DNA of 64,000 nt, taken from positions 186,001 to 250,000 of the forward strand of contig QFPN01000001.1 in NCBI GenBank assembly GCA_003241695.1, in the 5' to 3' direction. The notes beneath the pieces are model-generated. The model was not told the origin of the DNA, made no database searches, and saw nothing but the letters and a program-made list of their open reading frames with translations. The position numbers were made by a program, and so were the translations under genes. The stretch comes from Ancylobacter novellus. Lineage in GTDB: Bacteria > Pseudomonadota > Alphaproteobacteria > Rhizobiales > Methylopilaceae. Below, piece after piece: positions 18,689 through 26,067 of this stretch (positions are counted from its first letter, which is position 1; each line of letters begins with the position of its first letter).

Positions 18689-19234
18689 ATGATCTCCGCC
18701 CCGCTTTCCCGCCTCCTGAACGGCCTCGGCCTTCTGGCCGTTTCCGCCGTGCTCGCCGCCGCCTTCTTCGAGCAATTCGCGCGCGGCGAGCTGCCCTGCC
18801 CGCTGTGCATCCTGCAGCGCGCGGGCTTCTGCGGCGTGGCGCTCGGCCTTGCGCTCAACCTGCGCTGCGGCCCGCGGCCGAGCCATTACGGCGTGGCGAT
18901 CCTGTCGGCGCTCGTCGGCGGGGTGATCTCGACGCGGCAGGTACTGCTCCACATCGCGCCCGGCGACGCCGGCTATGGAGATCCGCTGCTCGGCCTGCAT
19001 CTCTACACCTGGGCCCTGCTGCTGTTCTTCCTGATCGCCGTCGGTTGTTCGATCCTGCTGCTGTTCGACCGTCAGTTCGAAACCCCGGAGGCGAAAACGC
19101 TTTTGCCCGCGCTGGGCGTCGCCGCGTTCGCCCTCGCCGCACTGCTCGTCCTCGGCAACGGCGTCTCCACCGTGCTCGAATGCGGCGGCGGCCTCTGCCC
19201 GGACAATCCGACCGAGTACCAGCTGCTGCGCTGA
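18689..19234 (+). CDS. dsbB: Disulfide bond formation protein B family
   Basis: Inner-membrane quinone reductase that reoxidises the periplasmic thiol oxidase DsbA. The 181-residue protein has four predicted helices, the redox pair Cys-Pro-Leu-Cys (about 37-40, after helix 1) and a second periplasmic Cys pair near the C-terminus (Glu-Cys-Gly-Gly-Gly-Leu-Cys-Pro-Asp), arranged as in short DsbB-like proteins. GGAGG lies six bases before the ATG at 18689. Preceded by the DUF5993 gene with which it probably forms an operon. No dsbA is in the window. Confidence 0.88.
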   Translation: MISAPLSRLLNGLGLLAVSAVLAAAFFEQFARGELPCPLCILQRAGFCGVALGLALNLRCGPRPSHYGVAILSALVGGVISTRQVLLHIAPGDAGYGDPLLGLHLYTWALLLFFLIAVGCSILLLFDRQFETPEAKTLLPALGVAAFALAALLVLGNGVSTVLECGGGLCPDNPTEYQLLR

Positions 19235-19348
19235 GGCTGCGGCGAGCCCGCTCCCACAAGCGGTTCACCATGGTCCCCGCTCGCGCTTGATTTGGGCCGG
19301 GCAGCGAAGGATTGTCGCCTTATGTGTTCCCGGCCGAGAGTAGCGACG

Positions 19349-19825
19349 ATGAGAACGTGTTCCGTGTTCGCCGCGGGTCTCGCCACGGCTCTACTTGGAC
19401 TGGCGTCGCAGGCGGACGCCGCTGACTACGCGCCGCGCGGGCGCGTCGTCTATGGCGAGCCCGTCGATCCGGCGATCTCCCGCGGCTATTCCGGCCTGCT
19501 CCCCGACTGCGCCGATCCCGCCGTCGAAAGCCGCGTCGTCCATGGCTTTGCGGCGACGGAACGTGAGTATTGGGGATCGGGCCTCGAGCTCTCGCCCTTC
19601 GTGCGGCCTGTCGAGATCGGTTATCGAAGCTGGGGGAGCTCCTTCATTCCCCGGCGGTTCTGCACGGCCCACGTCCTCACCAATGACGGCCGGAAGCGGC
19701 GGGTCTCCTACAATATCCGCGAGAACCAGGGCTTCAGCGGCGTCTCCTGGGGCGTCGAATGGTGCGTGAGCGGGCTCGACCGCCATCATTCCTACGCGCC
19801 GGACTGCAAGATGGCGCGCCCGTGA
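19349..19825 (+). CDS. Conserved secreted protein of unknown function
   Basis: 158 residues with a signal peptide (cut near Ala-Asp-Ala-Ala-Asp, about 24). The mature part has four Cys, a Pro-Asp-Cys-Ala-Asp-Pro segment, Ile-Pro-Arg-Arg-Phe-Cys-Thr-Ala, and a C-terminal Trp-Gly-Val-Glu-Trp-Cys-Val-Ser-Gly-Leu-Asp-Arg ... Asp-Cys-Lys-Met-Ala-Arg-Pro. This pattern recurs, in my memory, in hypothetical proteins of Bradyrhizobium and relatives; no function is known. Its stop overlaps the GTG start of the RNase T2 gene, so the two are probably made together. Start at 19349 is chosen for the signal peptide; 19322 is possible. Confidence 0.7.
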   Translation: MRTCSVFAAGLATALLGLASQADAADYAPRGRVVYGEPVDPAISRGYSGLLPDCADPAVESRVVHGFAATEREYWGSGLELSPFVRPVEIGYRSWGSSFIPRRFCTAHVLTNDGRKRRVSYNIRENQGFSGVSWGVEWCVSGLDRHHSYAPDCKMARP

Positions 19826-20493
19826 GGGCAGGCGCTTTCCGGAGCTGGCGCTGGGTCGCCGCCGCGATTTCGGCGCTCGCGCTTTGCAGCCCCGCCGCCG
19901 CGCAATATCGCGGCGGCCAGGCGGGCGACTTCGACTTCTATGTCCTGTCGCTGTCCTGGTCGCCGAGCTACTGCGCTTCCCGCTCCCGGCCCGACGAGAC
20001 CCAATGCGGAATGGGCAAGCGCTTCGGCTTCGTGGTCCATGGCCTGTGGCCGCAATATGAGCGCGGCTTTCCGAGCGATTGCCGGGTGACGGGCCGCAAC
20101 CCGACCCGCGCCCAGGTCGACGCCATGCTGGACATCATGCCAAGTCCCGGCCTCGTGCGGCATCAGTGGCGCAAGCATGGAACCTGCTCGGGCCTGGACC
20201 CCAGGAGCTATTTCGACGCGGTGCGCGCCGCCGCGGGCCGGGTCGCCGTTCCGGAGGGCCTCAAGAATCTCGACCAGGAGCGCGACGTCTCGCCGGCCGA
20301 GATCGAGCGCGCCTTCATCGACGCCAATCCCGGCCTGAAACCCGCCGGGATCGCGGTGGGTTGCGTCGGCGGCGACCTTCAGGAGGTGAGAATCTGCATG
20401 AGCAAGAACCTCTCCTTCCGGCCCTGCGCCGAGGTCGACCGCCGCGCCTGCCGCGCCTCGCGCGTCTCCATGCCCGCACCGGGGAGCCAATGA
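19822..20493 (+). CDS. Ribonuclease T2 family protein
   Basis: An exported acid endoribonuclease, 223 residues. Signal peptide to about residue 28 (Ser-Pro-Ala-Ala-Ala-Gln). Both catalytic blocks are present: CAS I Val-Val-His-Gly-Leu-Trp-Pro-Gln (about 73-80) and CAS II Arg-His-Gln-Trp-Arg-Lys-His-Gly-Thr-Cys (about 112-121), giving the two catalytic His. Starts with GTG inside GTGA, overlapping the previous stop, and overlaps the next start by four bases (ATGA). E. coli RNase I is the best-known periplasmic relative. The genes around it do not explain why it is coupled to a cupin and RlmJ. Confidence 0.92.
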   Translation: MRAGAFRSWRWVAAAISALALCSPAAAQYRGGQAGDFDFYVLSLSWSPSYCASRSRPDETQCGMGKRFGFVVHGLWPQYERGFPSDCRVTGRNPTRAQVDAMLDIMPSPGLVRHQWRKHGTCSGLDPRSYFDAVRAAAGRVAVPEGLKNLDQERDVSPAEIERAFIDANPGLKPAGIAVGCVGGDLQEVRICMSKNLSFRPCAEVDRRACRASRVSMPAPGSQ

Positions 20494-20885
20494 TGGACCA
20501 CGACGCGATCGCCGCAATGCGGCTTCACCGGCCAGGAGTCGAGGAAAACTGGGAGGAGAGCGTCCCGCCGGCCGACCGCGTGGTGGACGGCTCCCCCTCT
20601 TTCCGCACCGCCGTGCACTATGAAGCGCCGGACGGGCGGTTGATCACCGGGGTCTGGGAGGCGACCAGGGGATCGTGGAAGGTCGCCTACGACGAGTGGG
20701 AATGGTGCCGCCTGCGATCCGGCCGTTGCGTCGTGATCCCCGAGAATGGCGAGCCGGTTCCGCTCGGGCCGGGCGACGCGCTGGTGCTCGAACCCGGCTT
20801 CTCCGGCGTCTGGACCGTCCTCGAAGATTGCTCCAAGGATTTCGTGGTCATGCTGCCGCCGCCCGAGGAGACGGACGAGCCTTGA
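20490..20885 (+). CDS. Cupin domain protein (cupin_3, DUF861)
   Basis: A 131-residue single cupin. The Trp-Glu-Ala-Thr-Arg-Gly-Ser-Trp-Lys-Val ... Glu-Trp-Glu-Trp-Cys segment, Leu-Gly-Pro-Gly-Asp-Ala-Leu-Val-Leu-Glu-Pro-Gly-Phe and Gly-x-Trp-Thr-Val-Leu-Glu pattern match the cupin_3 group that includes ureidoglycine aminohydrolase. The metal His residues of classical cupins are largely missing, so an enzyme function is unsure. GGGGAG lies upstream of tandem ATG codons at 20490 and 20493; the first overlaps the RNase T2 stop. Followed after four bases by rlmJ. Confidence 0.82.
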   Translation: MMDHDAIAAMRLHRPGVEENWEESVPPADRVVDGSPSFRTAVHYEAPDGRLITGVWEATRGSWKVAYDEWEWCRLRSGRCVVIPENGEPVPLGPGDALVLEPGFSGVWTVLEDCSKDFVVMLPPPEETDEP

Positions 20886-20889
20886 GAAC

Positions 20890-21723
20890 GTGAATTACCG
20901 ACACGCCTTCCATGCCGGAAACTTCGCCGACGTGCTGAAACACGTCGTGCTCGCGAAGATCGTCACGCATCTCAACTTGAAGCCGTCCCCGTGGAGCTGC
21001 CTAGACACCCATGCCGGCGTCGGCCTCTATGACCTCGCTTCGGATGAGGCTGAAAAAACCGGCGAGTGGCGCAACGGCGTCGGCCGCCTGCTCGGGCGCA
21101 CGCTTGCGCCTGCGACCGAAGCGCTGCTCGAGCCATGGCGCGCCGTTCTCGCCGAGGTCGGACCCGGACTCTATCCGGGCTCGCCCGAGATCGTCCGCCG
21201 CCTCGCTCGCCCCGGCGACCGGCTGCGGCTCTGCGAGAAGCACCCGAAGGACGCCGACGCCCTCATCGCCGCCATGGGCCGCGACCGCCGGGTGAAGATC
21301 ACCGAGATCGACGGCTGGACCGCGCTCAACGCCTGGCTGCCGCCGCGCGAGCGCCGCGGCCTCGTGCTGGTCGATCCACCCTTCGAGGAGCCCGGCGAAT
21401 ATGCGCGCATGGGCGAAGCCATGGTGAAGGCGCACCGGATCTGGCCGACCGGAACCTACGCGCTCTGGCACCCGGTCAAGGATCCGCGGGACGTCGGCGC
21501 GCTGCTGAAGCCGCTGATCGAGGCCGGGATCGAAAAGCTCCTGCGCGTCGAACTGCTGGTGCGCGCGCCCGGCGATCCGAAGCTCCTCGCCGGATCCGGC
21601 CTCGTGATCGCCAATCCGCCCTGGACGCTCGCCGCCGAACTCGAAGCGGGCCTGCCGGATCTCGCCCGCGCGCTCGCCCAGGGAGAAGGCGCCCGAGCGC
21701 AGGTCGAAACCACAACCGTTTAG
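20890..21723 (+). CDS. rlmJ: 23S rRNA m6A2030 methyltransferase RlmJ
   Basis: SAM-dependent methylation of A2030 of 23S rRNA. The 277-residue sequence begins Val/Met-Asn-Tyr-Arg-His-Ala-Phe-His-Ala-Gly-Asn-Phe-Ala-Asp-Val-Leu-Lys-His, the RlmJ hallmark, followed by the SAM motif Asp-Thr-His-Ala-Gly-Val-Gly-x-Tyr (about 41-49), Glu-Lys-His-Pro, and the catalytic Asp-Pro-Pro-Phe-Glu (about 164). GTG at 20890 is the only start that leaves the hallmark complete and lies four bases after the cupin stop. Last gene of the coupled run. Methylation helps rRNA function and, in other species, DNA use as nutrient (ComJ). Confidence 0.95.
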   Translation: MNYRHAFHAGNFADVLKHVVLAKIVTHLNLKPSPWSCLDTHAGVGLYDLASDEAEKTGEWRNGVGRLLGRTLAPATEALLEPWRAVLAEVGPGLYPGSPEIVRRLARPGDRLRLCEKHPKDADALIAAMGRDRRVKITEIDGWTALNAWLPPRERRGLVLVDPPFEEPGEYARMGEAMVKAHRIWPTGTYALWHPVKDPRDVGALLKPLIEAGIEKLLRVELLVRAPGDPKLLAGSGLVIANPPWTLAAELEAGLPDLARALAQGEGARAQVETTTV

Positions 21724-21853
21724 GAATGAGGCGTTCAGGCGCCGGAACGCGCCATTTTTTCGCCTTGCCATCCCTCGACCGAAGTCGTTACCAAGACGAG
21801 CCCGCATGTTTTTACTGACGTCGGGCCACAGCGGCGCGCGGGGGCGGCGCCGC

Positions 21854-21876
21854 CCGAAGCTCAGAGCAAGCTTCGG
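21854..21876 (+). promoter_or_regulatory. Leader hairpin just upstream of the cold shock gene
   Basis: A perfect 8-base-pair stem CCGAAGCT/AGCTTCGG with a seven-base loop, 21 bases before the ATG and just before the GGGG ribosome site. Cold shock mRNAs often have structured leaders that change with temperature; this hairpin is a candidate for such control. Confidence 0.45.
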
Positions 21877-21897
21877 ACGACTGCCAGGGGAAATGCG

Positions 21898-22110
21898 ATG
21901 GCGCAGAGCGGTACGGTCAAATTCTTCAACACTGAGAAGGGCTACGGCTTCATCAAGCCGGACGACGGCGGCGCGGACATCTTCGTTCATGTCTCGGCGG
22001 TGACACGCTCCGGTCTCGCCACGCTGTCGGAAGGCCAGCAGGTTTCCTTCGACGTGGAGCCGGACCGCAAGGGCAAGGGGCCCAAAGCGGTCAACATTAC
22101 GGTAGGCTGA
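21898..22110 (+). CDS. Cold shock protein, CspA family
   Basis: A 70-residue OB-fold protein that binds single-stranded RNA and DNA. Both RNA-binding motifs are present: Lys-Gly-Tyr-Gly-Phe-Ile (RNP1, residues 14-19) and Asp-Ile-Phe-Val-His-Val (RNP2, 27-32), preceded by the usual Gly-Thr-Val-Lys-Phe-Phe-Asn start. Full length. It has a leader with a strong hairpin and is not part of the preceding run. The paralogue number cannot be assigned. Confidence 0.96.
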   Translation: MAQSGTVKFFNTEKGYGFIKPDDGGADIFVHVSAVTRSGLATLSEGQQVSFDVEPDRKGKGPKAVNITVG

Positions 22111-22316
22111 TAAGTCCGCCCGGACAGGCCAACGCCTTGTCCGGCGTCAAATCGACGTGACGCCGTCTGCGCTAATTTTGGGCGCCGGCGGCGTTCGCTT
22201 TTTTGCGCGGAGCTTCCGCAGATCCCAGCCAGATAATCGTGGATGATGCGACCGCGGTCGTGCATGACGGCGTCCAGCGCTCGCGTCTCGCGAGGCGCGT
22301 CCCGCGAAAGGGTTCC

Positions 22317-22919
22317 ATGATGCTCGTGCTGCGCTCCTCGCCTCCGTCCCCCTTTGGCCGCAAGGTGAAGATCGCCGCGCACGCCCTCGACCTGATCGAC
22401 AGGATCGAGATCGTCCGGACCGACACGACCAACCCCGACGACCCGATCCGCGCCCTCAATCCCCTCGGCAAGATTCCGGCGCTCGAACTCGATGACGGAA
22501 CGGTGCTCTTCGACAGCCGCGTGATCGTCGAATATCTCGACTGGCTCGCAGGCGGAGGAACCGTCATTCCCGCCGAACCTCGGGAGCGCTTCGCGTCGCT
22601 TCGGCTGCAGGCGCTCGCCGACGGCCTGACCGAGGCCGCCCTGCTCCAGGTCTACGAGGCGCGGCTGCGGCCCGAGGATCAGCGCTCCGATCGCTGGCTC
22701 GAACTTCAGTCCGGCAAGGTGACGCGCGCGCTGGCGGCGCTCGAAGCCGCTCCGCCGCCGGTCGACATTCGCGTGGGCCAGATCGCGACGGCCTGCGCGC
22801 TTGGTTATCTCGACCTGCGCTTCGAGGGTCGCTGGCGCGACGGACATCCGAAGCTCGTCGCCTGGCTCGACGCCTTCCGGGACGCGACGCCGGCCTACGA
22901 CAAGACCGCCGCGCACTGA
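22317..22919 (+). CDS. Glutathione S-transferase family protein
   Basis: A 200-residue protein: thioredoxin-like N-domain (1-78, with Ser-Pro-Pro-Ser-Pro-Phe-Gly-Arg-Lys-Val at the active-site end and Gly-Lys-Ile-Pro-Ala-Leu plus Asp-Ser-Arg-Val-Ile at the glutathione site) and an all-helical C-domain with Cys-Ala-Leu-Gly-Tyr-Leu-Asp. The Ser in Ser-Pro-Phe-Gly-Arg is the likely catalytic residue. Close to the YibF-like group. The ATG at 22317 follows AAAGGG; longer starts upstream precede the domain. It ends before a shared terminator. Confidence 0.9.
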   Translation: MMLVLRSSPPSPFGRKVKIAAHALDLIDRIEIVRTDTTNPDDPIRALNPLGKIPALELDDGTVLFDSRVIVEYLDWLAGGGTVIPAEPRERFASLRLQALADGLTEAALLQVYEARLRPEDQRSDRWLELQSGKVTRALAALEAAPPPVDIRVGQIATACALGYLDLRFEGRWRDGHPKLVAWLDAFRDATPAYDKTAAH

Positions 22920-22945
22920 GAAACGGCTGCGTTCGACGCCGACGA

Positions 22946-22983
22946 GAAAAAAACCCGCTGCGGCGACGCCACAGCAGGTTTTT
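22946..22983. terminator. Bidirectional terminator between GST and Kbp-like genes
   Basis: A-run (22947-22953), stem ACC-x-GCTG paired with CAGC-x-GGT and T-run (22979-22983). It lies between two convergent genes and can end both. Confidence 0.8.
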
Positions 22984-23007
22984 CAAAGAGACGGCCCTTC
23001 TCCCGCG

Positions 23008-23442
23008 TCAGTCGGGGATGCGGAGCACCTGGCCCGGATAGATCTTGTCGGGATGCTTCAGCATCGGCTTGTTGGCCTCGAAGATCTCGTTGTAGCGGGC
23101 CGCCTTGCCGAGCTGGGACTGGGCGATGGCCGAAAGCGTGTCGCCCTTCTTCACCGTATAGAACTTCGGCTCCTTGCCGCCGCCCGCGACGGTCAGGTTT
23201 TCTTGGACCTTCGCCGTGCCAAGCGTGTTGCCGGCCGCGACGATGATCTTCTCGCGAACCTCCTGCGACGGAACGGCGCCGTCGATCTTGACCGTGTCGC
23301 CGTCGACCGTGACCTTGACGTCATCGGCGTCGAGGCCATGCTTGGCGAGTTCTTCCTTGATCTTGTCGGCCGGCGCAGCGCTCGCCTCGCTCGAGCCGAA
23401 CAGCTTCTCGCCAACATCCTTGATGAAATCGAAAACGCCCAT
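23008..23442 (-). CDS. kbp: BON-LysM protein, Kbp/YgaU-like potassium-binding protein
   Basis: A 144-residue cytoplasmic-type protein (no signal peptide). Starts Met-Gly-Val-Phe-Asp-Phe-Ile-Lys-Asp-Val-Gly-Glu-Lys-Leu, then a BON domain (about 25-88) and a C-terminal LysM domain (about 93-143) ending Tyr-Pro-Gly-Gln-Val-Leu-Arg-Ile-Pro. Order, length and both ends match E. coli Kbp (YgaU), a cytoplasmic K+ sensor. It is therefore more likely a K+ binding protein than a wall-binding one. AGGGGGAA precedes the ATG. Confidence 0.9.
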   Translation of the reverse strand: MGVFDFIKDVGEKLFGSSEASAAPADKIKEELAKHGLDADDVKVTVDGDTVKIDGAVPSQEVREKIIVAAGNTLGTAKVQENLTVAGGGKEPKFYTVKKGDTLSAIAQSQLGKAARYNEIFEANKPMLKHPDKIYPGQVLRIPD

Positions 23443-23519
23443 TTCCCCCTGCCTTTCGCAATGTTAGGGCGGTCGGAACTAGCGCTCGGCGAAGCCGGAA
23501 AAAGGGGACGACGGTCCGC

Positions 23520-24092
23520 TCAGAAGCGATAATTGAGACCGAGCCGGGCGAGACCGCCGGAAGGCGCGAAGGACGTTCCCCCGCCGACATCGAAGCTCTT
23601 CCGGTCGAGGTCGACGTAGAGGTATTCGGCCCGCGCCGAGAGTTCCCCCGTCAAAGCGATCTCGACGCCGCCGCCTGCCGTCCATCCGACCTGCAGCCGC
23701 CGGTCCCGTTCGCCGTTGCGGGCGAACTCGGCCGAAGCGAAGGCTGCGCCCGCGGTCCCGAAGACGACGAAGCGGTCGAAAGCATAGCCGATGCGGGCGC
23801 GGATCGCGCCGAACGCCTCGACGTCGTATCGACCGCCGAGACGCCGGGCGTCGAGACCGCCGCCTGACAGATCGCCCTCGACCCCGACCACGAGCCGGTC
23901 GAACTGAAGCGAATAGCCCGCGGCGACCCCGCCAAGCGCGCCGGATCCTCCGATCTCGCCCCCGCTGACGAGCAGGCCGGCCCAGGGGCCGCTCCACCGA
24001 AGAGCGGACGGTTCGCCCGAAAGATCCGCAGCCGTCGCGGGCGCCGACAAGGCCAGCAGCAGGCAGATCGATCTCGGAAGAACAGCGGCCAT
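23520..24092 (-). CDS. Outer-membrane beta-barrel protein, paralogue 1
   Basis: 190 residues: signal peptide (cut near Pro-Ala-Thr-Ala-Ala-Asp-Leu), then alternating beta strands of the OMP_b-brl type. Typical pieces are Trp-Ser-Gly-Pro-Trp-Ala-Gly, Arg-Ile-Gly-Tyr-Ala-Phe-Asp-Arg-Phe-Val-Val-Phe-Gly-Thr-Ala-Gly, Val-Gly-Trp-Thr-Ala-Gly-Gly-Gly-Val-Glu and a C-terminal Leu-Gly-Leu-Asn-Tyr-Arg-Phe. Compared with its three neighbours it lacks the Pro-Ala-Tyr-Glu-Pro linker and several loops. Role not known; such small barrels are surface antigens in Brucella and Bartonella. Start 24092 has GGA six bases upstream; 24098 is possible. Confidence 0.82.
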   Translation of the reverse strand: MAAVLPRSICLLLALSAPATAADLSGEPSALRWSGPWAGLLVSGGEIGGSGALGGVAAGYSLQFDRLVVGVEGDLSGGGLDARRLGGRYDVEAFGAIRARIGYAFDRFVVFGTAGAAFASAEFARNGERDRRLQVGWTAGGGVEIALTGELSARAEYLYVDLDRKSFDVGGGTSFAPSGGLARLGLNYRF

Positions 24093-24238
24093 CAGCATTC
24101 CGGTTGCAGCTCGGGCGAGCACTCGGCCCTCGCACGACGGTCGCCCGGAAAACGCGACCATCGGGTTAACGGATCGTTGCGGAGACGATTAGCAATCGAC
24201 GGAGTCAATAAAGCTTTAACGACGATCCGGACGCGTCA

Positions 24239-24271
24239 AGGCCCCGCGCGGTCGCCCGAGCGAGGCCTTGC
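24239..24271 (-). terminator. Weak hairpin after barrel paralogue 2
   Basis: CAAGGCC and GGCCTTG, about 18 bases apart, form a possible stem some 40 bases after the stop of paralogue 2. No T-run follows, so this is a weak call. Confidence 0.25.
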
Positions 24272-24309
24272 GATCGTTTCCCGTCGCCGCGGCGACGGGC
24301 CCACAATGC

Positions 24310-24957
24310 TCAGAAGCCGTTGAACTTGTAGGCGACGCCCGCGGTGACGCGGTTTTCGGTCAGGTTCGACTTCACGACGGCGCCGCCGGTCTTCAGGCGG
24401 TCGGTGCCGTAATCGGTGTAGCGATATTCGGCGCGCGCCGTGACGTTCTCGGCGACCAGCGCCTCGACGCCGCCGCCGGCGGTCCAGCCGACCGCGGTCT
24501 TGTCGTCGGAGCCGCGCGGGGTCTTGGCCTTGACGCCGCCGTAGGCCACGCCGCCGGCGCCGTAGACCATCACGCGGTCCATCGCGTAGCCGATCTTGCC
24601 GCGGGTCGCGCCCGACCAGTTCAGCTCGTTGCGCACGCGGCCGGCGCGGTCATGGGCGTTGTTGTAGTTGAGGTCGGTGTCGACGCCGGCGACGACCGGC
24701 GAACCGTCGAACTGATAGTCGTAGCCGGCGTAGCCGCCGACCACGGCCCCGTCGGGCTTGGTGTTGGGACGACCACCCTTGTTGTCGGCGCGGCCCCAGC
24801 CGTAGCCGGCCTGCGCGCCGATATAGGCGCCGGTCCAGTTGGAGGCGGGAGCGGGGGCGGCGTAGGCCGGGGCGGGCTCGTAGGCCGGCAGATCCGCGGC
24901 GTAGGCCGGAACGGCGAAGACGGCGGCCGCGGCCGCCAGCGACACGATACGCAACAT
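24310..24957 (-). CDS. Outer-membrane beta-barrel protein, paralogue 2
   Basis: 215 residues: signal peptide (cut near Ala-Tyr-Ala-Ala-Asp-Leu-Pro), an Ala/Pro-rich linker, then an eight-strand-type barrel with Trp-Thr-Gly-Ala-Tyr-Ile-Gly-Ala-Gln-Ala-Gly-Tyr, Gly-Tyr-Ala-Met-Asp-Arg-Val-Met-Val-Tyr-Gly-Ala-Gly-Gly, Val-Gly-Trp-Thr-Ala-Gly-Gly-Gly, Ala-Glu-Tyr-Arg-Tyr-Thr-Asp-Tyr and the terminal Ala-Tyr-Lys-Phe. Omp25/Omp31-like. Very close in plan to paralogues 3 and 4, so a local duplication is likely. ATG at 24957 starts the signal peptide. Confidence 0.9.
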   Translation of the reverse strand: MLRIVSLAAAAAVFAVPAYAADLPAYEPAPAYAAPAPASNWTGAYIGAQAGYGWGRADNKGGRPNTKPDGAVVGGYAGYDYQFDGSPVVAGVDTDLNYNNAHDRAGRVRNELNWSGATRGKIGYAMDRVMVYGAGGVAYGGVKAKTPRGSDDKTAVGWTAGGGVEALVAENVTARAEYRYTDYGTDRLKTGGAVVKSNLTENRVTAGVAYKFNGF

Positions 24958-25116
24958 GACGAAACCTCAGATACTCAGGCCGGACCGGGGGAGCGTCCGG
25001 AACGCGACAAAACGGAGAACACGAGCGATCGCCGCTCGCTCGAACCGAGGGCGAGGGCGTCTTCCGGCACCCTAGGAGCCAATCATTAGCGAGGCGTAAA
25101 GCTTGACCCGGCGTAA

Positions 25117-25148
25117 AGAAAAACCCCGCGACTTTCGTCGCGGGGTTT
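25117..25148 (-). terminator. Rho-independent terminator after barrel paralogue 3
   Basis: A perfect 9-base-pair stem CCCCGCGAC/GTCGCGGGG with a TTTC loop, flanked by AAA and TTT; a few tens of bases after the stop codon at 25184. It separates paralogue 3 from paralogue 2. Confidence 0.9.
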
Positions 25149-25183
25149 CGCATTCGTGAACGGCCGTCTGGCGGCCGACGGGA

Positions 25184-25834
25184 TCAGAACGGCGAGTCGA
25201 ACTTGACCGCGACGCCGCCCATCACGCGGTGCTCGGTCGCGGACGACTTGGCGCCGGCGAACTTGTCGCTGCCGTAGTCGCTGTAACGGTACTCCGCGCG
25301 ACCGACGACGTTGTCGGTGACGGCGTATTCGAGGCCGCCGCCGACGGTCCAACCGACCGCCGTCTTGTCACCCTTGCCAAGGCCGTTCGGACGCTTCACT
25401 TCGCGATCCGTATAGGCCACGCCGCCGGCGCCGTAGACCAGGAAGTGGTCGAACGCATAGCCGACGCGGGCGCGAGTGGCGCCGTTCCAGTCGCTCTGCT
25501 GCTTGAGCGTGCCGCCGCGGGACGGACGCTTCGAGTCGATGTCGGCGAAGTTCAGGTCGGTCTCGACGCCGAACACGACGGGCGAGTTGTCGAGCTGAAC
25601 ATTGTAGCCGAGGTAGCCGCCGATCATCCAGCCGTCCGGGCGGGAGTTCGCGGCGCGCTGCCAGGCGTAACCGGCGTTCAGACCGATGTACGGGCCGCTC
25701 CAGGAGAACGACGGAACCGGAGCGACGACGGCGGGAGCCGGCTCGTAGGCGGGGAGATCCGCGGCCTGAGCGGCCGGGACGGCGATGGAGAGCGCGGCGG
25801 CCGAGGCGACCCCGAGAAGAACTTTGCGGATCAT
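25184..25834 (-). CDS. Outer-membrane beta-barrel protein, paralogue 3
   Basis: 216 residues, same architecture as paralogue 2: signal peptide ending Ala-Ala-Gln-Ala-Ala-Asp-Leu, linker Pro-Ala-Tyr-Glu-Pro-Ala-Pro, then Trp-Ser-Gly-Pro-Tyr-Ile-Gly-Leu-Asn-Ala-Gly-Tyr, a Gly-Tyr-Ala-Phe-Asp-His-Phe-Leu-Val-Tyr-Gly-Ala-Gly-Gly strand pair, Ala-Glu-Tyr-Arg-Tyr-Ser-Asp-Tyr-Gly and a closing Val-Lys-Phe-Asp-Ser-Pro-Phe. The ATG at 25834 is where the signal peptide begins, with AGGA close upstream. A TTAA-N7-TTAA box lies about 120 bases upstream. Confidence 0.9.
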   Translation of the reverse strand: MIRKVLLGVASAAALSIAVPAAQAADLPAYEPAPAVVAPVPSFSWSGPYIGLNAGYAWQRAANSRPDGWMIGGYLGYNVQLDNSPVVFGVETDLNFADIDSKRPSRGGTLKQQSDWNGATRARVGYAFDHFLVYGAGGVAYTDREVKRPNGLGKGDKTAVGWTVGGGLEYAVTDNVVGRAEYRYSDYGSDKFAGAKSSATEHRVMGGVAVKFDSPF

Positions 25835-25952
25835 AATCCTACACCTCAATTCGTTCGATTGCCCCAATTTAACGCCGGGACAGCAGATCGGATAGCTGAG
25901 TCTGACCACAAAAAAGGCTCCGTGGCGTCCCAGCAACACTTACACCCGACCC

Positions 25953-25967
25953 TTAACCCCGGTTTAA
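25953..25967 (-). promoter_or_regulatory. CtrA-like box upstream of barrel paralogue 3
   Basis: TTAA-CCCCGGT-TTAA fits the CtrA consensus TTAA-N7-TTAA and lies about 120 bases upstream of the barrel start at 25834. No plus-strand gene starts nearby, so paralogue 3 is the only candidate target. Confidence 0.4.
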
Positions 25968-26067
25968 CCGCGCAGACTTCCGCGCGGCGACGTTTCTGTG
26001 ACCGCTCGCCTTGACCTCGTCTCAAGGAAGACTCGGAACAGCCACAATCACAGACCTGCATCCACTG

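Noticed and set aside
23008..23442. Peptidoglycan-binding LysM role for this protein
   Set aside because: There is no signal peptide, and the whole BON-LysM layout matches the cytoplasmic potassium binder Kbp more closely.
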